This document shows positions 39,010-53,100 of a stretch of 64,000 bases of DNA, piece after piece; within the stretch, counting starts at the first letter, position 1; every line of letters starts with the position of its first letter. This DNA is from Paramecium octaurelia. Taxonomy: Eukaryota; Ciliophora; Oligohymenophorea; Peniculida; Parameciidae. The translations under genes were made by a program, and so were the position numbers. The notes under the pieces were generated by a model. It was given only the letters and a program-made list of their open reading frames with translations, was not told the origin of the DNA and did no database searches. Where the stretch lies: the NCBI GenBank assembly GCA_905182995.1, contig CAJJDP010000026.1, positions 4,442-68,441 on the forward strand, written 5' to 3'.

Positions 39010-39469
39010 ATGGGAAGTTTTATTACAGTAAGAGATATAAAATAGAAATCCAAAGTTGACTCTAATGGAGATTGATGTAAGCAATTTTATAAAGCATCAT
39101 AAATAGGTGGCTTATATGTTAATAAGATAACCAATCAGATAAAATTAGGGAAATAAATGCAAAGAAGAGGATAAAATTGTCATCTCAAATATTCATGAAG
39201 ATTTTGTGGAATCAGATAAGATAAGTTAAGTTCTTAAAATAAGAAATTCATCCATCCATAAAATGATAGGAGATGAGAAATATCAATTTTGGAATTGGAT
39301 TTATTTACATAAGGAGAAAATTAGAGTGTAAAATTATAAAATAAAACTATTAAGATTTTATTTTTATTAAGAGAATTCCAAGGTAGCAGAGTAGCTTTTA
39401 GATGAAATAGATTAAGACAATAAATATTTAAATATCCTTATTCGTAGATGGAGAAAATATAGGAGCTGA
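39010..39469 (+). CDS. hypothetical protein, about 143 residues
   Basis: ATG 39010, a 28-nt intron (gtaagagatataaaatagaaatccaaag) after MGSFIT, then an open frame to TGA 39467-39469. Splicing gives an in-frame fusion LTLMEIDVSNFIKHHKQ. The rest is basic and helix-prone (ISNIHEDFVESDKISQVLKI, KYQFWNWIYLHKEKIRVQNY, LLDEIDQDNKYLNILIRRWR). No signal peptide, cysteine cluster or catalytic motif. I do not recognise a family. It is divergent from the PG-rich gene with only 19 bp between start codons, implying a shared, very compact bidirectional promoter. Confidence 0.55.
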
Positions 39470-39823
39470 GTAAATTAAGATTTTAAAAATGCATTATTCA
39501 AAATGGCTGCTTAGAAAACAACAATTTAGAAATTTTTTTTGTGATTACTATGCAATTTCTAGAAAACAGATTATTTTAAAAGGAAATGATTCTCACAATT
39601 TAAATTTAATATTACTATCCAATATATGAATTATATTCTAAACAATAAGACTTAAATTATTTATTACAGAGTAGAGAGATTACATAGAAAATTTATTTAA
39701 TTGATTGAAACAACCAAACATTTTAAATATTAATATATTTTCCTAGATCTAAAAGAGATTCTTAATGTCATTTATATATATTTAATCTGAGGGAACCTTT
39801 TTAATTACATCATTAATATAAAT
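39470..39823. other. intergenic, only a dubious 47-codon ORF
   Basis: AT-rich. A plus-strand ORF beginning MHYSKWLLRKQQ near 39490 ends at a TGA near 39629; it has no motif and is probably chance. The TATATATTTAA run about 45 bp before 39824 could be promoter-like but cannot be verified. Confidence 0.4.
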
Positions 39824-40808
39824 ATGGCTTCAAAATCTTCTATAATTTTAGGAACTGTTCTTCTCTTAAGCGCGATGGTTTTATAATATGAAAGTGCTAC
39901 CCCTTTGGCTAATGATCATAACTCTTGGATGTTGAAATATAATAAATAATATTACTCAGTGCTTGAACAAGAGTATATAAATTTTGATTGTTTCTAGATA
40001 TAGAAGACAAGTGTTCGAGAAAAATGTTAAATTAATTGAGGAGACAAACTAAAAACAAAATGACTTTGTATTGTAAATTAATGAATTTGCTGATCTAACA
40101 TCGGAAGAATTCTCAATTAAATATTTACATTATGATCATTAAGTTTCTAATAAACAAACATAATAATTATTCAAAGATGAGTAGAATTTAAATCAAGCAA
40201 TTGATTGGTCTAAATATGCTGGAATTGTTAGAAACTAAGGATAATGTGCTGGATATATCTTTAATGTATTGGATCTTTTGGATTCAAATAATAAAATTAT
40301 TAATAATAATTATAATCCATTATCCTAACAAGATCTCATTGATTGTTCAGGATCTTATGGTAATTAAGGATGCTAAGGTGGTTTTATTTCAAGCACATTA
40401 AATTATGTAAAGGACAAAGGTTTAGCCTATGAAAAAGATTATCCAACAACTTAAACTAGCGGAGTCTGCAAAAATGTTTCAAGAACATTCCGCATCTCAA
40501 GTTACATCACTGTAAGCAATTGTGATGATCTAATTAAAGCTTTGTCTAATTCAACAGTCACTGTAGCAGTTGATGCAACCTCTTGGTAATTTTATAGCAG
40601 GTAATAGTCTTTTTTAAATTTTAGTGGTATTTTAACGAAGTGTGGAAGTTCTTTAAACCATAATGCATTGTTAATCGGAGTATCAAATGATGGAGTATGG
40701 AGTCTTAAAAATACTTGGGGAACATCATGGGGAGAAAATGGATTCATAAGATTAGGAGCTGGAAATACTTGTGGAGTTTGCAAGGCTGGTACACAATAAG
40801 TATTTTGA
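39824..40808 (+). CDS. papain-family (cathepsin L-like) protein with catalytic Cys replaced by Tyr
   Basis: ATG 39824, TGA 40806-40808, two introns (gtatataaattttgattgtttctag near 39974 and gtaatagtcttttttaaattttag near 40600). A signal peptide ([20 protein letters not shown]) leads an I29-type propeptide ([33 protein letters not shown]), then the mature domain [20 protein letters not shown]. In active papains this region is QGxCGSCW; here it is QGQCAGYI, so the nucleophile is Tyr (40254-40256) and the following Trp is Ile. The rest is kept: [18 protein letters not shown], the His in [10 protein letters not shown] and the Asn in [13 protein letters not shown]. This is therefore most likely a secreted or phagosomal pseudoprotease, perhaps an inhibitor, decoy or binding protein. 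Length and domain order are otherwise normal. Confidence 0.9.
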
Positions 40809-40907
40809 AAAAGAAATTATAACATTTAAATATTAGAATTATAAAACAATTATCTTAATATATTTACTTCACCTTAAGATATAATACTTATAATGATTTT
40901 AAAATAA

Positions 40908-43385
40908 TCAAATTTTATATTTTTTGTTAATTTTTTAGAGTAGTTGTTACTCTTTTTTATTTTGTAATTACTAAATTTGATTAGCGCGTTACAAGTACTA
41001 ATTTTTCATGTCTACACTCTTTTACTCATATCTCTGGTTTAAGAGTTAAGGTTGACTCATTTAGTGTTTTTAAGTAGGTCTCTTGGGAGGCTTATAAGCA
41101 CCATATTTCTCTAGATTTTTTTAAACTTCTTCAGGTTTTAGTTGATTTCTTTTTTCATCTTCCAGAGAGAACTCTTTTAAGAAGAATCTAGAATTTATAA
41201 CGAAGAGATTTACCTGTCTTCTTCATCTTCGAATTCATCTATCAAATCTTAAGGCTTGAAATTTCTGCCATGACCACTTAAGTCATTGGGATTTAAATTT
41301 TCAAGTTTCGCCCATGAAACTTTTTCTCTATCCAAATCTATTCTTCCATTTAAGAATCTGCCTTATTGTTTATTATATGGTAAATTGGCTATGGATTGGG
41401 ACCCTATCGATCCTATGGATCTAATGCTTTAATTAGGATTTTCAGTAAGTCTCTCTCTTAATTAATTTTCTCTTTCTTGTTTTAATTTTTAGAGTTGCTA
41501 TTTTTCTTATTAAGATAATTATCTTCCTTTATATTCATGGTGTTCATAACCTGGAAGTTATCTGAAACCTATTTTCTCTTTGCAATTAAATGGTATTTTG
41601 ATGGGGAGTAATCTTTTTCTATATTCTTCTGGATAATCTATGTACATCAATCTTAATATCAATTAATAGGCATGAGGATGTCTTTCTCCATTTTATTTGA
41701 ACATGAGATTGGCCATAAACCCTAACAAACATTTGAATTCATCAAAATCGAGCTATTTAAATTCATTATCTTACATCTTTACCGAAGGCACTTCTTTTGA
41801 ACAAACTCTTGATTTCCTCTTTGGTTAAAAATTTCATGTCATCTAAGATTTGTTGAGGCAAAGGGTTTTGATTAGGATTGTAGTATTTATCAAACTTTAA
41901 CTCATCATTCCACCACCTAATACGTAGAGATATAAATTTACTCAAATTTTGAAGGCACATGAGAATATTTATTCTTTCGAGGCAAGTTTTCAACTTTTTG
42001 AATATCGACTGGAACAGTAGGAGGTTTTTATTTTGGAGACATTATTGTTGAAGCTTATTCTACTTATTTCTCCTCTTCTAACAAACTTTTATTGACTATT
42101 GTTTGATTCAATCGAGTAATATTGACTTCTTCACCTCTTTTTTTTCTTTCTAATAAATTTTCTTCATTAGGTTTTCTTACATGAGTTTCAATCAAATTAA
42201 AACATTTACAAAAGTATAAGAACATACCTAAACTTAAACTTTAAGCTTCTTTAGTGTATCTATCAAATTCATATGCAACTCCATTGACATATTGTTATTT
42301 CGCAAAAAAGAGAAATATTTCCAGTATTTGGTTGTCTCTTTTTCCAATTTCAATCTCTTCCTTTGTTTTTGCTCTTTTCTCAGGTCTAACTATTCCTGAG
42401 AATGAGACCTATAAATTAGCTTTAGGTTTGATGGTGGAATTTATTTGAGTTTCATCAAACTTCATAGTGTTGTCTCTTATTAAATCCAGCTAACGGACCA
42501 AAGTTGTTATCATATTTCTGAGAACCTATTTCTCAATTTCAGGTTCAGTTGTTTATAAAATCTGTTAATACTTTTCTATTTATTGTAAGAGTTCTTCTTC
42601 TAAATTTGGGGGATGTTGAGGCTGCTATTTCTCTTTTTTCTTACTAATTTATTCGTGATCCAAAAGAATTAAATCTTGATTTCCTTTTATGAACTGAATT
42701 GCTGCATCCTTGAATTATTGGTAATTAATTTAATCATCCCTTAAAAAATTATTCAAATTTCCATAAGAATTACTTCTCATGAAGTAATCTTCTTAGCCAC
42801 TTTTCTCATATATTGATGCATTATGTTGATATAACAAATTTTTAAGCAATAGAGGGAAATCTTATTTACTAATTGTATCGTTCTGATCACTCATCATTGC
42901 GTATTCGTTAAATACCTTTTTTGTCTTGGCTTCTTGCGTCTCAAAAATTGCTTTTATTAATTACTCCTAATGCTTTAAATCACTCTGTTCTGTATTGAGT
43001 GTTCCAGGTTCACTCTTAAACCAGTATTGGTCTTAGTTTGTACTTTGTTTCTACTTGGGAGATGTTTGCAATAATTGCTTCTATAGCCATTTGTTGACGA
43101 GATTAATGAAACTGTCAAAATCTAAGTGCTACCTGATCTCTTCCGGGGGAATGTCAGGATTATCGAGATCAAAATAAGTTATAGCATCACTCAGATCATA
43201 ATTTAGTAAATCACTCCAATCTATCAAGACTTCGTGAGCATAGTCTTTATCTAATAATCCACTTTAGGTTCTGCTGTCAAATTTCTCTCTTATCTCTGAA
43301 TTGTTTTTGATTTTATCCTTGCATAGAAAACTAATATTAATACCATAAGTTCTTCATATACTTATTAATTCGAAGAGACACTCAT
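40908..43385 (-). CDS. hypothetical protein, about 800 residues
   Basis: ATG 43385, TGA 40910-40908. A 26-nt intron (gtattaatattagttttctatgcaag) after MSVSSNQQVYEELM restores the frame; others include 25 nt near 41925 and 24 nt near 41190. The first half is helical and acidic, with segments such as LLNYDLSDAITYFDLDNPDI and DQNDTISKQDFPLLLKNLLY that faintly recall EF-hand pairs but lack a full DxDxDG loop. The centre is coiled coil (EEELLQQIEKYQQILQTTEP). The C-terminal part is distinctive: FEWWNDELKFDKYYNPNQNP, FLTKEEIKSLFKRSAFGKD, RLLPIKIPFNCKEKIGFRQL and a basic Gln-rich tail. I recognise no family; it could be a ciliary or cytoskeletal protein. Introns beyond those named were not all traced. 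Confidence 0.65.
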
Positions 43386-44115
43386 TTTAACAAATAATTA
43401 TAATAATATTAAAAGTTATTTATAATATAAAAGAGTATTATCTGACATAATATAATATTACTCGATTTTAGTAACCTATAGAATGAATGTATATAAATTT
43501 ATTCATTTATGTAATTTATTGAATCTACCTAACTCAAAATGTGATTTTGGAATAATGCTTTATATCTCTTTAATCAAAGGTATTTATTTTATAAAAAAAT
43601 ACTCAAAATATTGAGGATTGTTGGGGGATAAAATATCCACTTAGAAATCATTTAGAAAAAAGTGAATTTTTGTTTTTATTGACATATATTTAATAATAAA
43701 TGAATTTGATAAAAACAAATTTAATTTGATTATAATCATTTTGGATATAAAAATGAAGTAAAATTTAGATAAACAAAGGGAATAAAAGAATATAAAGCAC
43801 AAGAATGATTTATTTCTTGATTTATTTGATCTCCTCTGAGTAGCAAAATAAATTGATTATTTATTGTGATACAATGAAATAATGTTCATTCATTTTATAA
43901 ATTAATAATTTATTGTATATATAATTATGTTATAAATTATAATGGACCCCATTCTAAAAATTATTGAGCTATCAAGAGTAGGGATAAGAACTTGCTTTAG
44001 AATAGCTTAATGATTTCATTAATCCATAACGGAATAAATAATGCTTTGTATTTTGGGATTTTAATCGTTTGTTAAGTTTTCTAGTTTTTAATTATTTTTT
44101 ATTTGCGTTTTTATT
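43386..44115. other. intergenic, 730 bp
   Basis: Divergent promoter region between the 43385 gene and the giant coiled-coil gene. An ORF from ATG 43942 (MDPILKIIELSR, extendable by a 23-nt intron into a hydrophobic run) ends at TGA near 44180 in a frame different from the giant gene. It lacks a motif and overlaps the accepted start, so I treat it as chance or an upstream ORF. Confidence 0.4.
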
Positions 44116-47100
44116 ATGAGAAGTATCTAATAAGCAAATTAAGGACAAGCACCAATAGGAATTAAAGTATGATTATCATGTGATTTTCTTAGTAAATTGA
44201 TACTCAGATATAAAAAGTAAAGTCAGAACTGAAAATTGAACAGTCATAAGCATTGGAACGAAGCATGAGAGAGGCAAAAATTAATAAAGATACTAACTTA
44301 GTGTTAAGCCAGAGACTTGAAAAATTGTAGGAAGAAAAAGAAAAATATAAAAAGCAAACTGATGAAATCCTAAAAAGAACAGAAGGACCAGGAATCCACA
44401 GATCATCAATACATAGCAATAGATCTTAAAAAATTGATAATGACAAATTGACCCAAGATCAGATCAAACAGCGAGAAATACTTGCTTTAGAACTTGAAAT
44501 GAGTTAAAAAGAAAAGTAATTTTTGGCTGAAATTGAAAATCTTAAAATGGATATTAAATAATTAACACATGATCTCAATGAAGCTTGGAATGAAAATGAT
44601 CAAAAAGATAAATAAATAGAGCAACTTTAAACATAAAATTCACTTTTATTAAAGGAAAAATAAGAGCTCTAAAAAAAATTAATGGAGGAAAAGACAATCC
44701 AAAAAAAATAGTAATCACCTTAAAAAATAATTGAACCTTAAAATAATTTAATTAATGAAAAGTATCATTGTCACGTTATTTAGCTCTGCTCTCATTGAAG
44801 GCTTGAAAAAATAAATTCAAGAGTTGTAAGAAGAAATAAGTGAATATGATGAAACAATTAATTCTCATCAACAAGAAATTTCAGACTGGAAAAATAAATA
44901 TTCATAGCTCCAAAAGAATAAAGATGAAGTTGATAATTATTATGCAAGTAACTAATCAAATTACATTTAGTTGCTTATGATAAAATTGAGAGTCTTTTAG
45001 AATTAAAGGAGGAAATGGAAAATTAAAGAAAGGATGATTAAAATAAAATCAATTCATTGGAAGGAATCATTATAGTGTTAAAGAACAATTTAGATGAGCT
45101 TGAAAATGAAAAAAAAAGATTTTAAGATTAAATTGATACAATTCAAAAAAATAATTAAGATTTGAGAGCTGAAAATTTAAAATTATTTGAATAATTGGCT
45201 TCAAAACCTTTAGAAGTAAATTTAAATCTATAAAATGACTTGATTGAATTATGCAACGCTCCCAGCAATGGAGGAGAAGAGTTTATCTAGTAGTTCAATC
45301 AATTAAGCGATGATTTTTCGAATTTGAAATCTAAATATACAGAAGCTTTGGAATAGAAATAAACTTTAGAAGATGAAAATAATAGAAAGGCTAAAGAAAA
45401 TTCACTTTTAAATGATGCAATTAAAAAATTAGAAAATAAAGTTAAATCTTAAGAGGGAGAAATTTAGGACTGGATAAACAAATATAATTCGAAAAACACC
45501 GAACTTAATGCCATTTTAGAGTAAGAGAATAATGATAAATTGAAAATAGAAGAACTCGAGTTGCACATAAAGGATTAAGAAATCAAAATAAATGATTTAG
45601 AAATAGCATTAAAATATTCGTAAAAGGACTCAACCCCCAGAAATAAAGAAAATAATACAATAAAATAAAGAGAATTAGAGGAAAAATTAAAGTAAGCCAA
45701 TGTACAAATTAATGATTTGAAAAAAGAAATTCAATCTCTATAGTAACAATAAAATAATTAAGTTGAGTAAAATGATTAAGACCTCTAATAAATGATTTAA
45801 GATTTAGAAGAACAAAATGAAAAATTGAAACTCGACAATGATAAATTATTATCTCAATTACATGATGCAGAGAAACAGATTTCTGATTAAGATTAAATAA
45901 TCAAATAATAAAAATAAAAATAAGAAGAATTAGAATAAAAATATAAATAAATACCCAAATCAAATCCAAGTGAAAGTAATCAGGAACAAGAAGCTTTAAT
46001 TGAAAGATTAATTTAAAATAATGAATAATTAGAAGTAAAAAATTCGTAGTTAATGTAAGAGTTGAATTTAATAAAGAATAAGAATAGTAAGAATTTAAGA
46101 AGTAAATTTATTTTAGTAGGAAAGCTGATGTAAATCGAAAAATTGAATTCTGATTTAGAAGATAAATTAAAAAAACAAAAAGGCATCATTAATGAATTAT
46201 TAGAAAATTAAAAAAATGAAAATACAGAAAAAGAAAATTCATCTGATCCAATTCCATAAGATAACAAACCATAAATTGAATAGCAAGCTGAAAATGAGTA
46301 AGATACTCATTAAAACATAAAGGAAGAATTAGTAAAATAAAAATAAAGAAATTAAAAGTTATTAGGAAAAATTTTCAGAATATTAACCAAACAAAAATAA
46401 AAGGATGCTATTATTTCATAATTAGAAGAAAGAATTGAGAAATAAAAAGCAATAAATTAAGAATTAATTGAAAATTAAAAGAATAGTGAATAATAACCAA
46501 AAATAAATGAAGAAGAATAACAATAAAAAGAAGTAGAAACTGTGCATGAATAACAACACTAAATCTAAGATAATTAATAGGAATAAAAAAATGAGATTTT
46601 AAAGCTTAAGACTTAAAATTAAAAATTATTATCAAAAATTTTAAGAATAATGACCAAATTAAAAATATAAGAAGATGAAGTATAAAATTTAAACGAAAGA
46701 CTTAAAAAATAATAAGCCATAAATGATGCAATCACTACTGAGCCTAAAGAATAAGAAGAGGAATAATCTGAATAAGAATAATTAATAATAGATGACTAAT
46801 AAAATAATAAATAAATTAACTTGGAAGTAGAGAACAAAGATGTTGACTATGATTAATTGAAAATAAAAAATTAAAATTAAAGACTTTAGGGTAAATTATT
46901 TAGAACTATGTTTTTATTAAATAAAAAAAATAATGAAATTGAGTCATTATTGCAGAGAATTTAGAAATAAAAAGCATAAATTGAGGAATTAAATAATTAG
47001 ATTCACGAAAATAGTATAAATACAAATTAGATTGAGGAATAAGAAAAAGAACCAAACTATAATTTATAAAATAATTAGGCTGAACAACCCTAATAGGAGT

Positions 47101-50100
47101 TTAATTCAAATGAAATCGAACAATAGAATGATGCTTTAAGAAATCAAAAGATTAATAAGATGGCTGCTAAATTATTCATGATTATGAGTAAATTTAATAA
47201 ATAAAATAAACTGATAGAAAATTTAAACGAAAGACTATCTAAGTATAAAGCAATTATTGAATCTTAAAGTTAAGAGAATTAATAACCTTAAGCTGAAAAT
47301 ATTAACATTATTGATGAAAAATTAGAAAATGATAAACATTCAACAGATTAATAAATGGAACTGTAAAATGTTAATGAGTAAGAGAACGTTAGACTCAAGA
47401 ATTAAAATAACAAATTATTAGTCAAATTATTCAGAGTTATGAGCGGATTTACCAGAAAAAATAATTAAATTCAATTGCTAGAATAAAGATTAACAAAATT
47501 ACAAGCAATTATTGACACATTAACATAAGAACAAGCTCCAAATTAAGAAGTTTAAGAAGTTTAGGAATAATCCAATTTTCAAAATAAAGAGAATCAAAAT
47601 ATTTAACCTAACTCTGAATCATAAGAATAATAGATTAAACATTAAAATGAAATTTCTATTTGGAAATAAAAATATAATAAATTGCTTGCAAAGTTATTTA
47701 GAATTTTGAGTAATCAAAAGAAAAAAGATAAAGAATTAATTTAATTAAATGAAAGATTAAATAAATAAAAAGCCATTAATGATGAATTAATGGAAGAAAA
47801 AAATTAGGATGCTTAAATAAAATTGGAACCGGAGTTAAATCATTAGGAAATTTCACTTCAAGCTGCATCTGAAATAAATCCAGAAAAATAACCAGAAATA
47901 TTTAACAGCAATGAATTCTTGAAGATTAAGAACCAAAATGTTAAAGCTTTATCCAAATTATTTAGGTTATCATTTTTGCTGTAAAAATAGAACAAAGAAA
48001 ATAAATAATTAAATGATAGGCTAGTTAAATAAAATGCAATAATAGAAGAATTTTCAAAAATATAAAATAGTTCACATTAATTAAAATTAAAAAACGGCAA
48101 ACTTTTAGCAAAACTATTTATTCTTACTAGCAATTTAAATATTTAAAATAAAGCAAATGAGGAATTATCAAGAAAACTATTACAAAAGAATGCATAATTA
48201 CAATAATTAGTTGAAAGCTCTAATGAGGAAGAAAAAAATTCTTAGATGGATTTATTATAAAAACAACCAGAATAAAAAGAAGATCTCCAAAATCAAAATT
48301 AAAATGAAAACTCAAAATTGGAAAATCAAAGGTTAGAGATTTAAAATAAAAAATATCTTGCCAAAATATTTAAATTATTGTGCCAAATGTTTTAAAAAGA
48401 TAGAGAAAATGATTAATTAGTGAGAAGACTATCAAAATAAAAAGCAATAGTCTAGGATCTTATTGATAATTAAAACTACTATGAATAATAAACTGACGAT
48501 GGAGTAGAAAATATGGAACCTTAATAAGTTGAAACTGGCAGCGTTGCCTAAAAAGATTTATAGAAACTATAAAAAGCAAATGAAAAAATGCTAGCAAAAT
48601 AATTCAAACTTCTTTTCACAATTAAAAAATTGGAAAATTAACTTGAAAATGCTTTATAGAGATTGTAAAAATAAAAAGAAATAAATCTACAAAGTTTAAA
48701 AAAGATTGATGAATAAGATATTGATTTGAAATAGCTATAAGAATAAATATAAGTTTTAAAGAATGAATTACAATAATAAAAAGATAATTTGAATCCTTCT
48801 AAAGATTAAAAAGAAAAATAAGATGTTAAAACCAATTAAGATTATTATAAAAATAAATATAATAATCTATTAGAAGAACATCTTCATTTGTTAAATGTAG
48901 GAGATTTAATTAACGAATAAGAAAAGCAACTAAGAAAAGAATTCAGATAATAATTAGAAGAAGAAAAATTAAAAGCAAAAGATCTATTCAATAATTTGTT
49001 GAATGAACATTTGAAATTGTAGGAAGAATGCGAAAAAGCTATTGATGCTTTGAATTCAGTCAATAAAAATTAAGATTTGTTAGTAGATAAGAATGAACTC
49101 GAAACAATCAAAAATAAATTTAACTCATTATTGTCTGAACATTTAGCCTTAGAAGAATTAAATGATGGATTAAATAAAAAGTAAGATGATATAAAGAAAG
49201 ATCATGAAAAATAATTAGATGAGGAAATTTAAAAGCAAAAAGAGAAATATAACAAATTATTAAATTAATATTTACTCTTGGAAATGTAAAGGGATGGTAT
49301 TTTATAAGAGTAAAGTCCAAAATTAGAAAATCAACTTGACTTAGATAAAGATGATGATGTTATTTAGAAATAATCGGAAATTGCAAATGAAAATAAAGAA
49401 AAAGAATAAATACATAATTAATAAAACTAAGAATAAGTGAAATCACTTCTTGATTAGTTACATTGGTTAGAAAACTAAAATTCATAATTAAAATAAGAAC
49501 TAGAAAATATGAAAAACCTTTTAGAAAAAACAGCATAAGCTGAACCATAATAAATAGTAAAAACTGAACCCACTACTGAGCCATTGAAGATAGAACCAAG
49601 CTCTGAAGAATATTATAAAAATAAATATAACAATCTATTAGAGGAACATCTTCATTTGTTAAATGTAGGAGATTTAATTAACGAATAAGAAAAGCAACTA
49701 AGAAAAGAATTCAGATAATAATTAGAAGAAGAAAAATTAAAAGCAAAAGATCTATTCAATAATTTGTTGAATGAACATTTGAAATTGTAGGAAGAATGCG
49801 AAAAAGCTATTGATGCTTTGAATTCAGTCAATAAAAATTAAGATTTGTTAGTAGATAAGAATGAACTCGAAACAATCAAAAATAAATTTAACTCATTATT
49901 GTCTGAACATTTAGCCTTAGAAGAATTAAATGATGGATTAAATAAAAAGTAAGATGATATAAAGAAAGATCATGAAAAATAATTAGATGAGGAAATTTAA
50001 AAGCAAAAAGAGAAATATAACAAATTATTAAATTAATATTTACTCTTGGAAATGTAAAGGGATGGTATTTTATAAGAGTAAAGTCCAAAATTAGAAAATC

Positions 50101-53100
50101 AACTTGACTTAGATAAAGATGATGATGTTATTTAGAAATAATCGGAAATTGCAAATGAAAATAAAGAAAAAGAATAAATACATAATGTATAAAACTAAGA
50201 ATAGGTGAAATAACTTCTTGATTAGTTAAATTGGTTAGAAAACTAAAATTCATAATTAAAATAAGAACTAGAAGCAATTAAACTTAATAACAATAGTAGG
50301 TAACTGATGGAAAATATTGAGACAGAGGAAAAAGAACCAAGTAAATAACAATCAAATTAAGAATAAATTGACAAAAGTACTGAAGACTATTATAAAAATA
50401 AATATAATAATCTATTAGAAGAACATCTTCATTTGTTAAATGTAGGAGATTTAATTAACGAATAAGAAAAGCAACTAAGAAAAGAATTCAGATAATAATT
50501 AGAAGAAGAAAAATTAAAAGCAAAAGATCTATTCAATAATTTGTTGAATGAACATTTGAAATTGTAAGAAGAATGCGAAAGAGCTATAGATGCTTTGAAT
50601 TCAGTCAATAAAAATTAAGATTTGTTAGTAGATAAGAATGAACTCGAAACAATCAAAAATAAATTTAACTCATTATTGTCTGAACATTTAGCCTTAGAAG
50701 AATTAAATGATGGATTAAATAAAAAGTAAGATGATATAAAGAAAGATCATGAAAAATAATTAGATGAGGAAATTTAAAAGCAAAAAGAGAAATATAACAA
50801 ATTATTAAATTAATATTTACTCTTGGAAATGTAAAGGGATGGTATTTTATAAGAGTAAAGTCCAAAATTAGAAAATCAACTTGACTTAGATAAAGATGAT
50901 GACGTTATTTAGAAATAATCGGAAATTGCAAATGAAAATAAAGAAAAAGATTAAATGCATAATGTATAAAACTAAGAATAGGTGAAATAACTTCTCGATT
51001 AGTTAAATTAGTTAGAAAACTAAAATTCATAACTAAAATATGAACTAGAAAATATGAAAAACCTTTTAGAAAAAACAGCATAAGCTGAACCATAATAAAT
51101 AGTAAAAACTGAACCCACTATTGAGCCATTGAAGATAGAACCAAGCTCTGAAGAATATTATAAAAATAAATATAACAATCTATTAGAGGAACATCTTCAT
51201 TTGTTAAATGTAGGAGATTTAATTAACGAATAAGAAAAGCAACTAAGAAAAGAATTCAGATAATAATTAGAAGAAGAAAAATTAAAAGCAAAAGATCTAT
51301 TCAATAATTTGTTGAATGAACATTTGAAATTGTAAGAAGAATGCGAAAGAGCTATAGATGCTTTGAATTCAGTCAATAAAAATTAAGATTTGTTAGTAGA
51401 TAAGAATGAACTCGAAACAATCAAAAATAAATTTAACTCATTATTGTCTGAACATTTAGCCTTAGAAGAATTAAATGATGGATTAAATAAAAAGTAAGAT
51501 GATATAAAGAAAGATCATGAAAAATAATTAGATGAGGAAATTTAAAAGCAAAAAGAGAAATATAACAAATTATTAAATTAATATTTACTCTTGGAAATGT
51601 AAAGGGATGGTATTTTATAAGAGTAAAGTCCAAAATTAGAAAATCAACTTGACTTAGATAAAGATGATGACGTTATTTAGAAATAATCGGAAATTGCAAA
51701 TGAAAATAAAGAAAAAGAATAAATACATAATGTATAAAACTAAGAATAGGTGAAATAACTTCTTGATTAGTTAAATTGGTTAGAAAACTAAAATTCATAA
51801 TTAAAATAAGAACTAGAAGCAATTAAACTTAATAACAATAGTAGGTAACTGATGGAAAATATTGAGACAGAGGAAAAAGAACCAAGTAAATAACAATCAA
51901 ATTAAGAATAAATTGACAAAAGTACTGAAGACTATTATAAAAATAAATATAATAATCTATTAGAAGAACATCTTCATTTGTTAAATGTAGGAGATTTAAT
52001 TAACGAATAAGAAAAGCAACTAAGAAAAGAATTCAGATAATAATTAGAAGAAGAAAAATTAAAAGCAAAAGATCTATTCAATAATTTGTTGAATGAACAT
52101 TTGAAATTGTAAGAAGAATGCGAAAAAGCTATTGATGCTTTGAATTCAGTCAATAAAAATTAAGATTTGTTAGTAGATAAGAATGAACTCGAAACAATCA
52201 AAAATAAATTTAACTCATTATTGTCTGAACATTTAGCCTTAGAAGAATTAAATGATGGATTAAATAAAAAGTAAGATGATATAAAGAAAGATCATGAAAA
52301 ATAATTAGATGAGGAAATTTAAAAGCAAAAAGAGAAATATAACAAATTATTAAATTAATATTTACTCTTGGAAATGTAAAGGGATGGTATTTTATAAGAG
52401 TAAAGTCCAAAATTAGAAAATCAACTTGACTTAGATAAAGATGATGACGTTATTTAGAAATAATCGGAAATTGCAAATGAAAATAAAGAAAAAGAATAAA
52501 TACATAATGTATAAAACTAAGAATAGGTGAAATAACTTCTTGATTAGTTAAATTGGTTAGAAAACTAAAATTCATAATTAAAATAAGAACTAGAAGCAAT
52601 TAAACTTAATAACAATAGTAGGTAACTGATGGAAAATATTGAGACAGAGGAAAAAGAACCAAGTAAATAACAATCAAATTAAGAATAAATTGACAAAAGT
52701 ACTGAAGACTATTATAAAAATAAATATAATAATCTATTAGAAGAACATCTTCATTTGTTAAATGTAGGAGATTTAATTAACGAATAAGAAAAGCAACTAA
52801 GAAAAGAATTCAGATAATAATTAGAAGAAGAAAAATTAAAAGCAAAAGATCTATTCAATAATTTGTTGAATGAACATTTGAAATTGTAAGAAGAATGCGA
52901 AAAAGCTATTGATGCTTTGAATTCAGTCAATAAAAATTAAGATTTGTTAGTAGATAAGAATGAACTCGAAACAATCAAAAATAAATTTAACTCATTATTG
53001 TCTGAACATTTAGCCTTAGAAGAATTAAATGATGGATTAAATAAAAAGTAAGATGATATAAAGAAAGATCATGAAAAATAATTAGATGAGGAAATTTAAA

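Noticed and set aside
42190..42245. Long intron (about 50 nt) in the 40908-43385 gene
   Set aside because: The frame reads through without TGA (GMFLYFCKCFNLIETHVRK), so no intron is needed.
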